Shown: piece after piece, positions 1 to 12,839 of the stretch
Position numbering within the stretch: position 1 is the stretch's first letter
Layout of the letters: every line of letters starts with the position of its first letter
Assembly: GCF_000003605.2 (NCBI RefSeq)
Contig: NW_003148772.1
Location: 172,053-236,052 of the forward strand
Direction: 5' to 3'
Length of the DNA: 64,000 nucleotides
Source of the DNA: Saccoglossus kowalevskii
Lineage: Eukaryota > Hemichordata > Enteropneusta > Harrimaniidae
Translations under genes and position numbers: made by a program
The notes under the pieces: model-generated
What the model saw: only the letters and a program-made list of their open reading frames with translations
Told to the model about the DNA's origin: nothing
Database searches by the model: none

Positions 1-1059
1 ACAGAAATTAAAATTCAGGACACTACTTTTCAAAACGCGTTGCGTGAATAAAACTGACCAGACACATTCAATTTACCAGACTGTTGAACAACTAGGAAAA
101 GTGAAAAAAAAAATTATTATCACCAGCATAAATGCGTAATTATTTTTTTTTACAAAAAAAGTAATTTTTCACTTTTGATTAAGTAACGCACCGTAGAATG
201 CAGATACGGGCATGGCAAACACACCTTTGAAAAGCTTGAAGTCTGGCGATTCCAAAAATATATACTTTCCTGGGTCTATTTGTAGTCATTTGGTCACAAT
301 TAGAAGATGAAAACAAGTATGCAAATAATAGTCCCGCAACCTTAATACATATTTTCAATTATTATTGTATATTATTTCGGCTATGCAGATTCATGTTCAT
401 AACATTCTGTAAAAGTACTAACAAATGTCTTTGCACGTGGCACAGATAGAGGAATATTCAATGTATTAACGTGTTTTTAGTCTGCACTCATCGACTTATT
501 TTGTTATTGGCATGTTATAAAACCACATAATCGACACTAGCTCAGTAATGCAGTAACATGTCAATTCGATCACTTACGGCTATTAGACTGTGTACATGTA
601 CTGTAAAATATGTCGCGATTGTGATATAAACGAACTACTGGTTGCCATGGAATGTGTACAATGTATTTGTTTAGCTTATGCGGAGTTTATTTAAGCCAGT
701 GTTGTTAAAAAATAAAACTTATGTACACGTTGATTTGACCCACATACCTCGATTTCTAAGTCTACCTATTGCGAGCTAGATAAAGAGGATGTAACTGATT
801 ATCTAGGTGATAAAGGGTGTTATTTCACTGGGTGATATTGATAAAATAAAGAAAGAATATCATTTTTCTCTTGTAAGAGAGTATTGTTTTGTGGTCAACA
901 TTATGGCGGTCGGAGGCGACTTACATTATATATGATTACTCGAGATTATATGGCGAAAATTTCTATCACATTTATTCGTGTTATGGAAAATAAAAATATT
1001 AAAGCTTATGATAAATTTTAAAGAAATATTGAGTTTTTATTCCACACTTATGACAAGGC

Positions 1060-1130
1060 AGTTAATCGGGAGTCGAACCAACTGGTTCGAGGCGAGGCGA
1101 ACATGCTAACATTTCTATCACGCCCGGGTC
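1060..1130 (-). repeat. tRNA-derived SINE remnant
   Basis: Read on the minus strand, an A-box-like run (GTTAGCATGTTCGCC, 1096-1110) is followed by a B-box-like run (GGTTCGACTCC, 1069-1079). The spacing is that of an internal RNA polymerase III promoter. Clover-leaf stems are not maintained, so this is more likely a decayed tRNA-related SINE or tRNA pseudogene than a working tRNA gene. Confidence 0.4.
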
Positions 1131-3482
1131 GCAGAAAATGTAGGGCATGACTAGAACGACCCGATTGGTGGTACAAATGAGTGATACGTTCTATTAGATG
1201 GAAACGTAGAAGAGGACAGTAGTCGTTGCGTAGTAATTATTTTACATGAAGTGTATTTAGATTCAAATAAGAGAGTTGCTATGTGTCCTATATGAAAAAT
1301 TGCATTGCTATCAATGTTTGATGAAGCAAATGGCAGTATTTGTTCTGTCTATAATTATGCTTCATAACAAACTTCAACTTGCCCTATAGACCCTAAACTT
1401 TAAAATGATAGCCTGAAGTATGTACAACAAAATGCTTGAAAATATTTAGTCACGTGGCTCACATATTGTTGTGAATAACATGCGAACAGGCTTAGACGTT
1501 ACCGACGTAGTCACATAATTGTCATAAGTAATCAGTGAACATTCGCCTTATTAACAACCCTCATCTCTAATGTGTTAAGTAATGTATAACCTTAACAAAG
1601 TAGGTTATCAAGTGAACATTTGCCTTAATAACATGTGTAAATTATCCTCTGGGCTCGGTCGCCATGAGTAATACAGTAGGTAGGTTCAGTTTCACCTGTG
1701 CGACTTTGAAAGCCGTTGAATTAGTAGTATGTCAAGATATCCAGTGATTTAAGCTAATTTTTGTTAAACCACTTTCACCCCAAAATACATATTTTCGACC
1801 CAAAATCAAAAACGCATTCTGGATATTTAAAATATAGACACTTTTTACAAAGTTTGTATAATAAATTTTCAGAAAATATATAACATGTTGGATATGTAAT
1901 ATCATCTTCATTGTCTAATTACTCAATTAAAAAGCAAGCCAAATAAGCTGCATCTCTAGATTAATTATTCCAGACATTTTTAATAATCCTAATATTAGTA
2001 CACACATTGACCATATTTTCAGTTTTTAACAATTACTTTTTGTGTGGTGTGATAGATGAATCATTTTCTATATTGTAGCGTAGATACACACGTGTTCACT
2101 GCCCACCCAAATAACGAGCAACTTGTCTATTTACTTAGAGATCGTTCAATCCATCTAACTATACATTGAATAAATAGGGATTTAAAATGCTAACTTCTCT
2201 GACGCTGTTCAAAACATGAAAAGGAACAGGCGTATTGGGCGTACATCGCACACCAATAATTGGTTTATGTTCCAGAATACCAACACACTAACTTTTAAAG
2301 GTGTGATTAACGCTTGTCTACTACAAAGCGGCACACAGATTTCAATCTTCTCAAGGCTTGTAATGTTTGGTTATTTATACGGGTTCGGTTTTGTTTTTGA
2401 TATGTAGTAAAACATCAATTTGGATTTTTCGGTTTTAAGTTTGATTCCAGCATCAAAATGTTCAATAAATATTGGTAAATAGAAATTCTGTCGAAATTAT
2501 TCTGAAAGTAAGGGACTAGTCTGATATACAAAAGAAGATGCATATTACATTCGTTGTATAGGTAACGTGGTCCTATATCGATCACAATAAAACTAATAAT
2601 AAAATATTGTCTGTACAAGCTGACTAAAATGTTTATTTTGTTGCCATGAATCGGTGCCTTACACCTTCCTTCACGTGGTGCTAAATACTGACACTGCTAA
2701 CATAATAGCTACAAAACAAGAACACGCTTTAACATCGCATAGTCGTCGCGTTTTGTTCATAATAAGTTTCATGTGACATGAACAGCGCGTGGAAGTAAAT
2801 TTGATTACGGCGAATTCGAAAATGTGGTCTGGATAAAAAGTGTCACTTCAACGACAAGTGCATTGGATTTCATTTCTCAAACTGTATACATGGTGACAAT
2901 TTACGTTATTTGGCTTAGGTGATGAGCGCCAATATGCACAGCACAATGCTTAAACTGCCTGGACCCGCGCATGTCTGCTGGGATGCAGGTTAGCGTAACC
3001 TGTATTGCAAGATTATACACATACGTGTTTGGTATAAAAGATCAGTGTCATCAGGTTTGTCCACGTGTTCGCGATTAAGATTGATACCGACCAGCAGACA
3101 TCACATAAACACGCATAAATCTGGAGAGTTTGATGTCAACATGAATCACATACAAAATATCATTCCAACTTTGAAGGAATTCGTCAATGAAAAATGTGTC
3201 AGTGTAGAAGAAAAGAGCAACAAGAGAACTATCAGCGTGTTGATTGTTTGGACAGAATCTACTTTACTTTATTGTATTCAGTTGCTTCACTGAGTCTAGA
3301 AGAACATGCCAAGCATTACATCACACTTCATTCAGAAACGGGAAAAATAACCAAACGACTGTTCTCGACTAATAATAGTCTGACTCATGGAATATCTTTA
3401 TCTTCAACAATTTGTTTGGACATTTATATAGATCAGGTTATTAAATAAACACTGACCAAGCTAATATCGCTACCTTAGGGGA

Positions 3483-3491
3483 GCGCCCTCT
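3483..3491 (-). promoter_or_regulatory. TAGAGGGCGC motif (CTCF-core-like)
   Basis: The minus strand reads TAGAGGGCGCT. It is one of five identical 10-mers in the window (others near 49.56, 49.62, 56.39 and 61.75 kb). The string resembles the conserved core of the bilaterian CTCF motif. Binding is inference. Confidence 0.25.
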
Positions 3492-5517
3492 AGAAATCAT
3501 CTAAACATTTATTTCCAATACAAATTTTCTGTGAAACTGACAACATATCCTCAATACCGACCCTGACATACCTTTCATTGGCGTGTCTCCTGAGACACCT
3601 GCCCAAAACGGCTGTATTAATGGAAGCTGGGTTATCCCCTATTCCGAGTAAATGCGTGCCACAAATTGAAAGGTTCGGATCAACGAATGCAAGCATGCCT
3701 CTAATAATTTTTCATACTCGTGAATAGTTAAGCTTTTTGTTGGCATGTACTAATGAGTAAGCACCCATTGCAAAAAAATACGGCATTAGCGTGAAATCAT
3801 CTGACACGACGGGTGTACTTGCCACACTAAGATACTAGATCAACTTTGCTACTGGGCAAGTAGAATAACTACGCTGCCCTGTTTATACTGATTATTCTTA
3901 CTACATCCATTTGTATTACGAATATTCGATTCAATATCAAAATCAGATTTCTTATTGCTTACAAGGAACTATATCGAAAGAAGCCAGCTAATGCGAGTAA
4001 AATTATATACAAATCTCAGATGTCAAACAAAGAAAGAAGATTTTTTTATTGTTCAACAAAGCTGTGAATATTGTAGATGATACAAGTAACTTCAGGCTTT
4101 TTGCCAAGTAGCCATTAGCAGTCTCGACACTACTTTTAATGGAGGAGTGGTTGGTAGGCAAGGGTATGCTGCAATTTAACACACTGCTTGTTTTAGCACT
4201 AAGAACAGTGACCTCAATCAAGCTATTCCAATACAGCGAAAAGTGGACGTGTTGGATATGAACAACTGGGAAATCAATGTCTTGAGCAATGGTAGCCGAC
4301 CTCTTGAATGCATGCAGGTGACTTTCGTCAGTGGAGTCCGTTCTGCAAGTCAGTTTCACACTCTTCGACGTGGACACAACGCGTACATCTTCTGGGTGGT
4401 CGAATTATATTACATTCTGCCAAACTCCGGATTCAAATTCATTCATGCCTGAGAAGAATAGACAAATGTTACCTAGCAGAACAAATTGTCGTTAAATGCC
4501 AGTGAAACGCATAATGCGTTGAGCAGGACTATAAAAAATAGCAGAGTGTGATAATTTAACATAAATGCCGGAATGAAGCATTCAAGTTGTAACCCAACCA
4601 ACAGAATAAACAATCTGGTCAGTCATATTTCGCGTATGTCAGACTTTTTCCTATGTAGCACTCAGAACAACGCCCTACTCATTGGAACGAATGTAAGTGA
4701 AACCATGTCGCACTTTAGATTCAAAATCGACAATTAGAGATAGCAACCGGAAAAAAATAAACGACTTACTACCAAAGACAGTGTTAGCCTCTCTATCGGC
4801 AAAGAAAGTAAGCGCTCCTGTTTGCAGATCCAGACAGTCAGTAATGAGGCTTGCAAATTGCTAACCATTTGGACGCTGTAGCGAGCAGAAATAAGCTGAT
4901 CTCTCTTGTGGGATTGCCAGGGCACACCTGGCAAAACACTTGCATATTTCTGAGGTTACATCTTGGAGGAAGTATATTTTTTGTGAATGCATCTATTGTC
5001 TCCGTACGAGGTCACGTGAGCGTGAATTAAATGTAACGCACATTAAATTGTAAAAAGAGGCGAAGATGTTGTCGTTGAAATCATTAAATAGATCTACATT
5101 AATTGACCAATTCTCCAAGTCGATAATTTTACTAATACATTCTGCCCTTGCATTATTCTCCATCGGTATAAAGTCCAATTCGATGGAAATAGCAAAAGCG
5201 GTGCAACAGCCAAAATAGCCAGTGCAATATTTTGCAAATCAGGTTCCATACTTTTTTGTGTACAATAGACACGATATTCTGATTGTCTGTGATCTACTTA
5301 ACGGTGTGACCTGGCAACACGTGTGTGATGCTCTCTGAATACGACGTGCAACTCATCATAACGAGTAGTATTCTTCATAAATGATTAAGTTTATAAAACA
5401 TGTGTAATTATTTATTTAGATGCAAGCCAATATAATTTTACAAGTGACAAAAAAACATTACTTTGTGGGCAGATAAAATAATTTGAATTACAGCAAACCT
5501 GTCTATGCTGAGATAAA

Positions 5518-5610
5518 GATAATAGACCACTTTGCGTTAACTGCGAGAATTTTCGTTATGCGAAAAATCGATCGTAAAAATATCGCGTCGGATTCGACAA
5601 ATCCTAAATA
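5518..5610 (-). repeat. Degenerate copy of the 353-bp MITE
   Basis: This stretch matches the reverse complement of the right end of the MITE at 40524-40876: the same terminal repeat with TGCGAGAA, a TTATGCG block, and GGATTCGACAAA further in. The middle is deleted. Confidence 0.55.
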
Positions 5611-7696
5611 ACGTTAGAGGTATTTTTACAGTTATCACCGTTCTATACACATTTGATAACGGTAAATTTTGTTGTGCTAAAGAAACAGAAATTCCTTAAT
5701 CATCCCTGCAAGATTCGAAATTATATGATTCGTTTGATCACAGATATTATTGCATGTATATTGCAGTAATGGAACAACTGTATTTACGTTGATCATTTTG
5801 GACACTAAAACGCCGTAGCCAAAAAATATATATCTATATATCGACCACAAATATAAAACGCTGCCAGTGATGTTGCCGGCGGATGCCAGTGGCCGTAGTT
5901 TTGTTTCAGCGCCGGGTGGAATACCAAATAACAGACCCATCAACTAAAATGAACGCAAGGCCCGTGTTCGTGAATATTAGTATCCATGCCACACATTTTG
6001 GAATAAACATCGATGGCATCGAAGATTTACTTGCTAGCCATTGAATACAATTTATATGACATTTTAAATCCTGAAAACATGATAGAAATTGTTTGCTATT
6101 TGATAAAACCCACTGAAATAAACAATGGATTACCAATTTAAATGTTAATATAATTAATTGTCAACACTCCTAACAGCGACGAACGCGTTTTTCATAATCA
6201 TAGCTCTCGCTCAGGTTTCACTTCTCATTCATATACTTAGATCAGTCAGTAGAATGATCATTTATCTACTGGGCGTATCTCAAAAAACTGGATTCTTTGT
6301 TTGTTATTTATGTTGAAACCAACTTAATAGAAAGATGCACTCTAAATTAGATTATGTGTAATGTCTGAACGAATTTAATGAGAAGCTCTAGAATTCCTTA
6401 TCCACTAACACAACTAAGGTCGCTTTATAATTCACACAAGACCCAAAAATACCAATACGCCATCCAACCAATCGACTAATGCTGCTTCAATTGACGATGA
6501 CGTTACTCAGAAGATGGGTTTATGTGTCCTTGAAATGTGGCAGCTATATAGCCTTTGACTTTTGTTCTTAAATGCACATTTATATAGCTTCCTTGCCTTT
6601 TTTATAACGTTTAAAGTTAGCTATGTTGATGTGTTCCTTATATTACAACCGCATGTGTATGCACATGTAACTCATTATGAACTTGAAAATATATAATGTT
6701 ATTTCGATTAAATGCATATACTCGAGATTGTACAATCTATAGGGTAGACTGCTTACGTATTCATATGAATAATTTATATTATGAGTTCTGGTGTACATCT
6801 CTTCGATTTGTACAACTAAACATATCTTTGTGACTATACAACTAAATATATCTGTTTGAATCTCATATAATGCTTTGCTAATTCACATGGAGGTTGTGAC
6901 ACTTGAACTGAAACCTTGTAGTCCATGAGAAGTAACAATAACCCAGCAAAATAAAATGTTAGGACAAGGCTGTATGTCCGATTAGGCACGTCGCTCTACA
7001 ACCAAAAGCAAGTACAATTCAATACATTGTTTTCACGAAAAGCCCGCGTTAGCACGCCATTTTAAGTCACTTAAGTACTGTATTATTTGTATGTACAAAA
7101 TTTAACTTAATGGTGGTATCGATGCAATTAATGGCAATGAGTTTCAAATGATCTATCTAGTCTATACACATAAACAATATGTGAATTGAATATAACAGTA
7201 TTATATTATTCAATTCTGATTTTCCATCACTGTATTTGGAAATTGGAGGTAGATTTAATCTTTTTTAATTAGAATTTGTGCCCATCATTAAGTATTTAAA
7301 ATTAATGTTATAGTATTTCAAATTCAAGTTAAGCATTTTATTTTTAAATATATGTGTAATATATGCGATTTTAAAATAGATTGCAAGATATTAACAAACT
7401 TATGTATTATTACAAAGAGTTCTGTAACCCTGAAAAGGTTACGATGATACACATGGCATAGTTTATTGCATAAGAAGCTAAGGTACAGTACCTTACTTCA
7501 GATTTCGTATTAATGGACCGGGTTTTTTCATTCATCGAATACAGCTGGTGTACTAGACGGTCCTGTTGGAGGTGAAAAGAATTCAGGGATTAACGTTAGT
7601 TATATTGTAAGTAATATACCAGTTGTTTGACACATAATTCGAACACAGTATACAATACAAATGCGAATAATGTTCAAAAAACATGTAGTCAAAGAA

Positions 7697-7717
7697 ATAT
7701 ATATATATATATATATA
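7697..7717. repeat. (AT)n microsatellite
   Basis: About ten AT dinucleotides in a row. Confidence 0.9.
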
Positions 7718-8077
7718 GAATCTTTTCAATCACAATGGGCAGTTATTTGTGAACATAATATTCCATCAGTTATCTGTAGCTGTTTCAATAAGATGACTCA
7801 ATAAAAAAATGCCACATAACACTTGTAGTTCACAACAAAATTGACTGTGTGCAATTACTAGATATTGTTTAGTAAAGGAATATAAATCAAGCGAATCGTA
7901 CACTGCAGAAAATCCAAGAATATTGAAACTGTTCGGAAACTAACATATTTATCAGTCCACACACACATTCACATGTCTGATCATTAACATAATACATATA
8001 GTGCATTGAAATATTTATTTTTGAAATTTAATAAACTTAATTGTCTTTCTATTTTCTAAATTGGTTCAATTACTTAC

Positions 8078-8135
8078 AGTGTAATCCCTAGAAGGCCAAA
8101 TCGCCTGAGACATAGACGTTCTGTAACTATATCGA
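8078..8135 (-). CDS. Channel exon 25: wrist segment before TM2
   Basis: 58 nt, entered in phase 2 after CCAG and leaving in phase 0 at ACT|GTAAGT. Encodes [19 protein letters not shown], which carries the family's Tyr...Ser...Trp-Pro-Ser pattern that follows the last cysteines and precedes TM2. This is the last channel exon I can recognise. Confidence 0.85.
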
Positions 8136-11100
8136 CTGGAAATGAAATAGCAAAGAAATGAAATCACCACCAGCAGAATAGCACTTGGTATTTAATTTGC
8201 AAAAATTAGTTCAAATTGCATATAGAGGAAGGGGTACTGAGCTGTAATGATTTGTCAGGTGACTTACAATTAAAAACAGTGTGATTGGGGTGTTCAATAA
8301 ATGATGTCTAACATCATATGGGCTTTTCAAAATTATATAAAACACTATAAATTACAAATAAAGAGAACCCAACCAGGAGATTTAAAGCACAATGCTGAAC
8401 AGAACACGGTGTGCCTAATATATCTACAGTGGTGAGTGATAATTTGGTGAAATTGATATTGAAAAAAATCACTGTTATCTGCATATATATCTGTCGTTAT
8501 TTCCAGACTTTAAACTGAAATAAAGCATTTATACCTGCAAGGCTCACGACATTCACAACCTAGTTTTCCATTCTCGTGTAAGTAGTTCACCATTTGGTGG
8601 CACAGATCTAATGTATGAAAATTATATGTCAATATTTACATCAATATAATTTGACTATCATTGATTAAAGCATGTGTTGACAAATTCATTCTATCGAACA
8701 CTAAATTCACGTTCACAGTAAATTAAATTATTATTCCACGGAGATATTATATTTTCGGCAGTTCAACTTTCATATAAATGACATGCCTTGAGTTTTGTTC
8801 AGAATGCTGCACTTCTTCAATCCACTAATTGACAGTACATCAACACAGCCACACTTGTCTCGTAACACCATCTGTAAACACTCCATCTCACATGCCTGAC
8901 ATAAAAAAATATTATTATCAAACTACGTATATTTTGTATCAAAATGTAGCAGAGAAATTTGCACGACAGTCGAAAAACTATGTACAAACCATCATAAAGT
9001 ATTAACGCCATTGTCTTTTAATTGTTTTCGTGTCAAAATTAACAATTCTGGAAAACATCCAATGTTTGATAGCAATAGACTAAATTTATTGCATTAAATA
9101 AAATGAGTTTAGTGATTTTGGTTGTATTTAGAGGTTTTTGTTTTCCAGTGAGCGCAAATCATTGCTATGGCCACGTTGTATCATTAGGTTTTCGTCATGC
9201 AATTTTGAACCAATCGGAACACGGAAATTATTTCAAAGAGTACTTCAAGAGGATAATAACTGTAAGTTGTTGTTCTGGGAAATTTCTTCTAAAAACAGTA
9301 TTAGATGCGTAATATTTATTTAAAAAATACTGAATCATGCCCAAAGTTATCAATTTTATTGAGAGAACACAAATCTGAATAAAACATTTCAAGCTTGTGC
9401 TACTCATGTACCAGGACTAAATAGTATGGTGAACTTACATTCCAATATTTTGGTTTAAACATTTGGAATTGTCAATTTTACTAGATTTTCATTGCGTGAA
9501 TATAATTGAAGCTTAGGGAAACGTTTGTCAAAAATTTGTTTGTACAATTTCAAAACAGCCTGACCAGTTCTTCCAACGAAGAGGTAGTCACATGCATTAT
9601 TGACGACACCCGAGTTCAATTATAATTATATATAATTATAATTTAGAAAGTAACGTTGTATAATGCAGTGTGTAAGTTTTGAGTAAGTATGCATGTTTAT
9701 CAGTTAATGTTTGAAGATCATTAATGTAAGAAAACCCAAATTTAATATTAATGTAATCAGTAGGACAATTTTGTGTTTATAATGTTCACTAATATTTGTC
9801 GAATAGTATACTCAATGCAATTATATACGGAACATTTGAAATATTAGTGTCATATTATATGTATATTTAGTATAATTGTTTACATCAAATGAAATAAAAT
9901 AGAATCGTATAATGTTACCATGTTTCGCTTGACTATAATCAGTCATCCTTCAAGTAATATATGCGATAATTTGATAGATAGATATTGATAGGAAATGTGT
10001 TTAATATGCGGCAGTTAAATATATCATTTGTGTTAATTGATTCAATTGTGATTGCAGATAATACTTCATAAACATACCAATAGTGAGTATGGATAATGAT
10101 CGTAAGGTGTCCTCTCGTCTTGTGTACAGTTATCCCATGGTTGTTGTAGTTTCTTAGTTTCACTCTATTGCGGAAAAAATATTGTTCAGACAAAATAGGT
10201 ATAATTTATGAAATTATAGGCTAAACAAATCATATGTGATATGTGCAGAATGAAACTGACTAATCGTATCTTACCACCGAAATTGCAATAGATGTTTCAT
10301 AACCAGTGACAATGCTAAGTGCATCGTCTTCAGGAAAGGGATGAGTTTGAGGATTATGTACAGATAACACAAATCCGACTTCTTCAGTGAACAATGCTAA
10401 ATATTCTGACTGTTCCACAAAGAGGATCAATGTCAATCCTGGTAAAATATAATCAATATCAATAGTTAATTTTTCGTTTAATGTGAGATATAGAGCACTG
10501 CATACTATTATTTTATCGAGTGTATATCAGATAAATCGAATGTTTAGAATTTGAACTTGAATTTTATAGTTAAATGTTAAATGTCGGTCCATCAGATGTA
10601 ATAATTACCTCTATTACATTAAAATCATCAAATGTATATAGCACATTGTTAAGCACCGAGATATATGAAAAATTCCACGCGGTGTTTACTCATTACGAAC
10701 TCTGTTTGTCCTTTTTTACGTTTCAACGCATTATGCGAAATGTTGAGGTAAACGTAGAAATATAATTTATTTAAAAAAAATATCTATCAATATCAATAAT
10801 TTTCAGTATGTTACTAAATATATTTAATAATCTATTAAAAATATAATGAGAACCACATATCTCAAATTATATTTGCCAGATTAAAACGTAAGCTAATACA
10901 GTCGAGATAATGTATTGCATCACAAAACATTTACATTGCAATAGTGAAAATGTATTCTCTGTACAACAATGATATTTCTGTGCTCATACGATTATAAATC
11001 TGACAGAAATGAAGTATGATATTGACAAAACGAATTTTACCGTATCTTCTACCAGCTTTAGAGGTCTTATATAATTGTCTGTCTTCTGTTGATGGATTAA

Positions 11101-12792
11101 ATGTAAAACAATTTCCATATTTATTATCTTGAAATTTTGTAATATCACTGTAAATATAAGCAGTATAGATTAGTTTTTCACACAATAGATATAATTTAAA
11201 ATATATATGTTACAGTTGACGTACGGATTTCGAAATTTCTTTACTGGTTTCCATGATGTGAAAATTCTTTATCATTCATTATGGACAATTTTTTTTTGTT
11301 CTAGTGTCAACAAATAACTACGACATGCTAACAGCAGGTATAACAGGTATATCCAAAACCTCAACAATCTACAAAATAGCAATGGGTAGAATAACGTGCA
11401 TTGGTAAGACTATAATACAAATTGTAAAATATTTTTTGTGGAATTAACATCATCCATAAATTATACTGTTCATGTGAATATAACAAATGTTTTTCTGTAG
11501 ATACATATTTACGTGTTTTAATAATGTTTATGTTATAGGACTATTGTGAATAGTTCTTGTGCATTTATTCTTCATTAATTAACTCTTCAGTTATTGTTTA
11601 TATATGTTGTATTACCTGGTTTGACATTTATGGTTTTGATATTGGCATTTTAATATCATATCGTCCTTCCGATGTCCATATTTAGCTATGTCGTCATCTG
11701 ATATGTGGAGTACGTCCTGAATGTCAAGTGCCGGATTAGACGTACTGGCCAGAATAACGTGTCTTATGGACACTGGATCTGTTTTAGGAATCATGTTGGT
11801 TGATACGTTGGCGTAATAAAATTGTTCGAAGTCCTTGAATATTTTCATATCATTTGTCAGATCCTGGAACTGTTCAAACCATTGCACATCGGAAAATGGG
11901 TCGATGCTGTGGAATGCATCTAAGATGATAAATACAAAACAAAACTCACTCATTGTCTACATTACTCTTAAAATATACCCAATTCTAAATTTCATTCAAT
12001 TCGTTTCAGTGTAGTAATGCATAATTTTATTCATTCTACTTGTCGGAGCTTTTGTAAGATAAATATGTCAACTGGTAGTATAATTAGTATGATTATTACT
12101 CTGTCTAATGTTATGAGGAAACGATATTGTTATTTAACTTAAGAATGACAATCTCCAATTAACTTGATAAGCTCCAAAGTTTGTTAACTTAAACATTGTT
12201 TGTAGGATGAAAAATCAGCTTAAATGTGACTACATTATGAAATACACATGGAATGCACCACTGCGAATGTTCTGTATAATTGAACTTTCTTTTATCTATG
12301 TCTTGTTGATTTTTTTATGAAATGCATAAAGACCAACAATGAATTGACTCATGTCGATATCTTGTCTCCAATGCCATCCGTTAATTTCAAAATATTGACG
12401 AATTTAAAATGAAAAAAAATTCTACTTCTGTGTTATGTTCTCTTAAAAGTGACATACTGCTATTATAAATCATAAATTACTCGACAAAAGTAGATCTAAA
12501 ATGTAATTGATAATTGTTTTGTTCAATCAAAGACATTATACTGAATTTTTAATAATAATGTTTAACCAAGATAAGAGAAACGTTATTGTTTAACGCGAAC
12601 ATATTTCATTTTTCAACATGGAATTTACTTGTTCCATTCATATGTAACATATTTGCTTAGGTCTCAATACAGGCTCAGTTGAAGTTACTGTCCCTCAAAT
12701 TAAACCCAAAATATTGTTTCTGATGATGATGATGATATATCGCATATATTATTTAATATCTAATGCAACACAACGCGACTGCTCTGAAAAAA

Positions 12793-12839
<47 letters not shown>

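Larger units (their letters stand above)
1..8077. other. Region downstream of the last recognised channel exon, no gene found
   Basis: AT-rich sequence without any reading frame I can assign. On the minus strand it should be the last intron and 3' end of the DEG/ENaC gene, or the missing TM2 exon lies beyond base 1. I looked on the minus strand for the family's TM2 signature (Gly-Leu-Phe-x-Gly-x-Ser followed by Glu) and did not find it. Recognisable content: a tRNA-like repeat remnant near 1.1 kb, a TAGAGGGCGC site at 3.48 kb, a broken MITE copy at 5.5 kb and an AT microsatellite at 7.7 kb. A 124-codon minus-strand frame at 4003-4377 has no recognisable domain. Confidence 0.5.

Noticed and set aside
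1060-1130. A functional tRNA gene
   Set aside because: A and B boxes are present but acceptor and anticodon stems do not pair, so it is listed as a SINE remnant.
4003-4377. 124-codon minus-strand frame
   Set aside because: Checked as a candidate for the missing channel C-terminus. It has no TM2 motif and no recognisable domain.
5677-5943. Minus-strand frame with MGLLFGIPPGAE as a candidate TM2
   Set aside because: It superficially resembles Gly-Leu-Phe-x-Gly but lacks the Gly-x-Ser and Glu that follow in the family. The continuation is not hydrophobic enough.
9103-9312. 69-codon plus-strand frame with a signal-peptide-like start
   Set aside because: Lies in a channel intron with no promoter, splice or polyadenylation support. 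Alternative frames overlap it.
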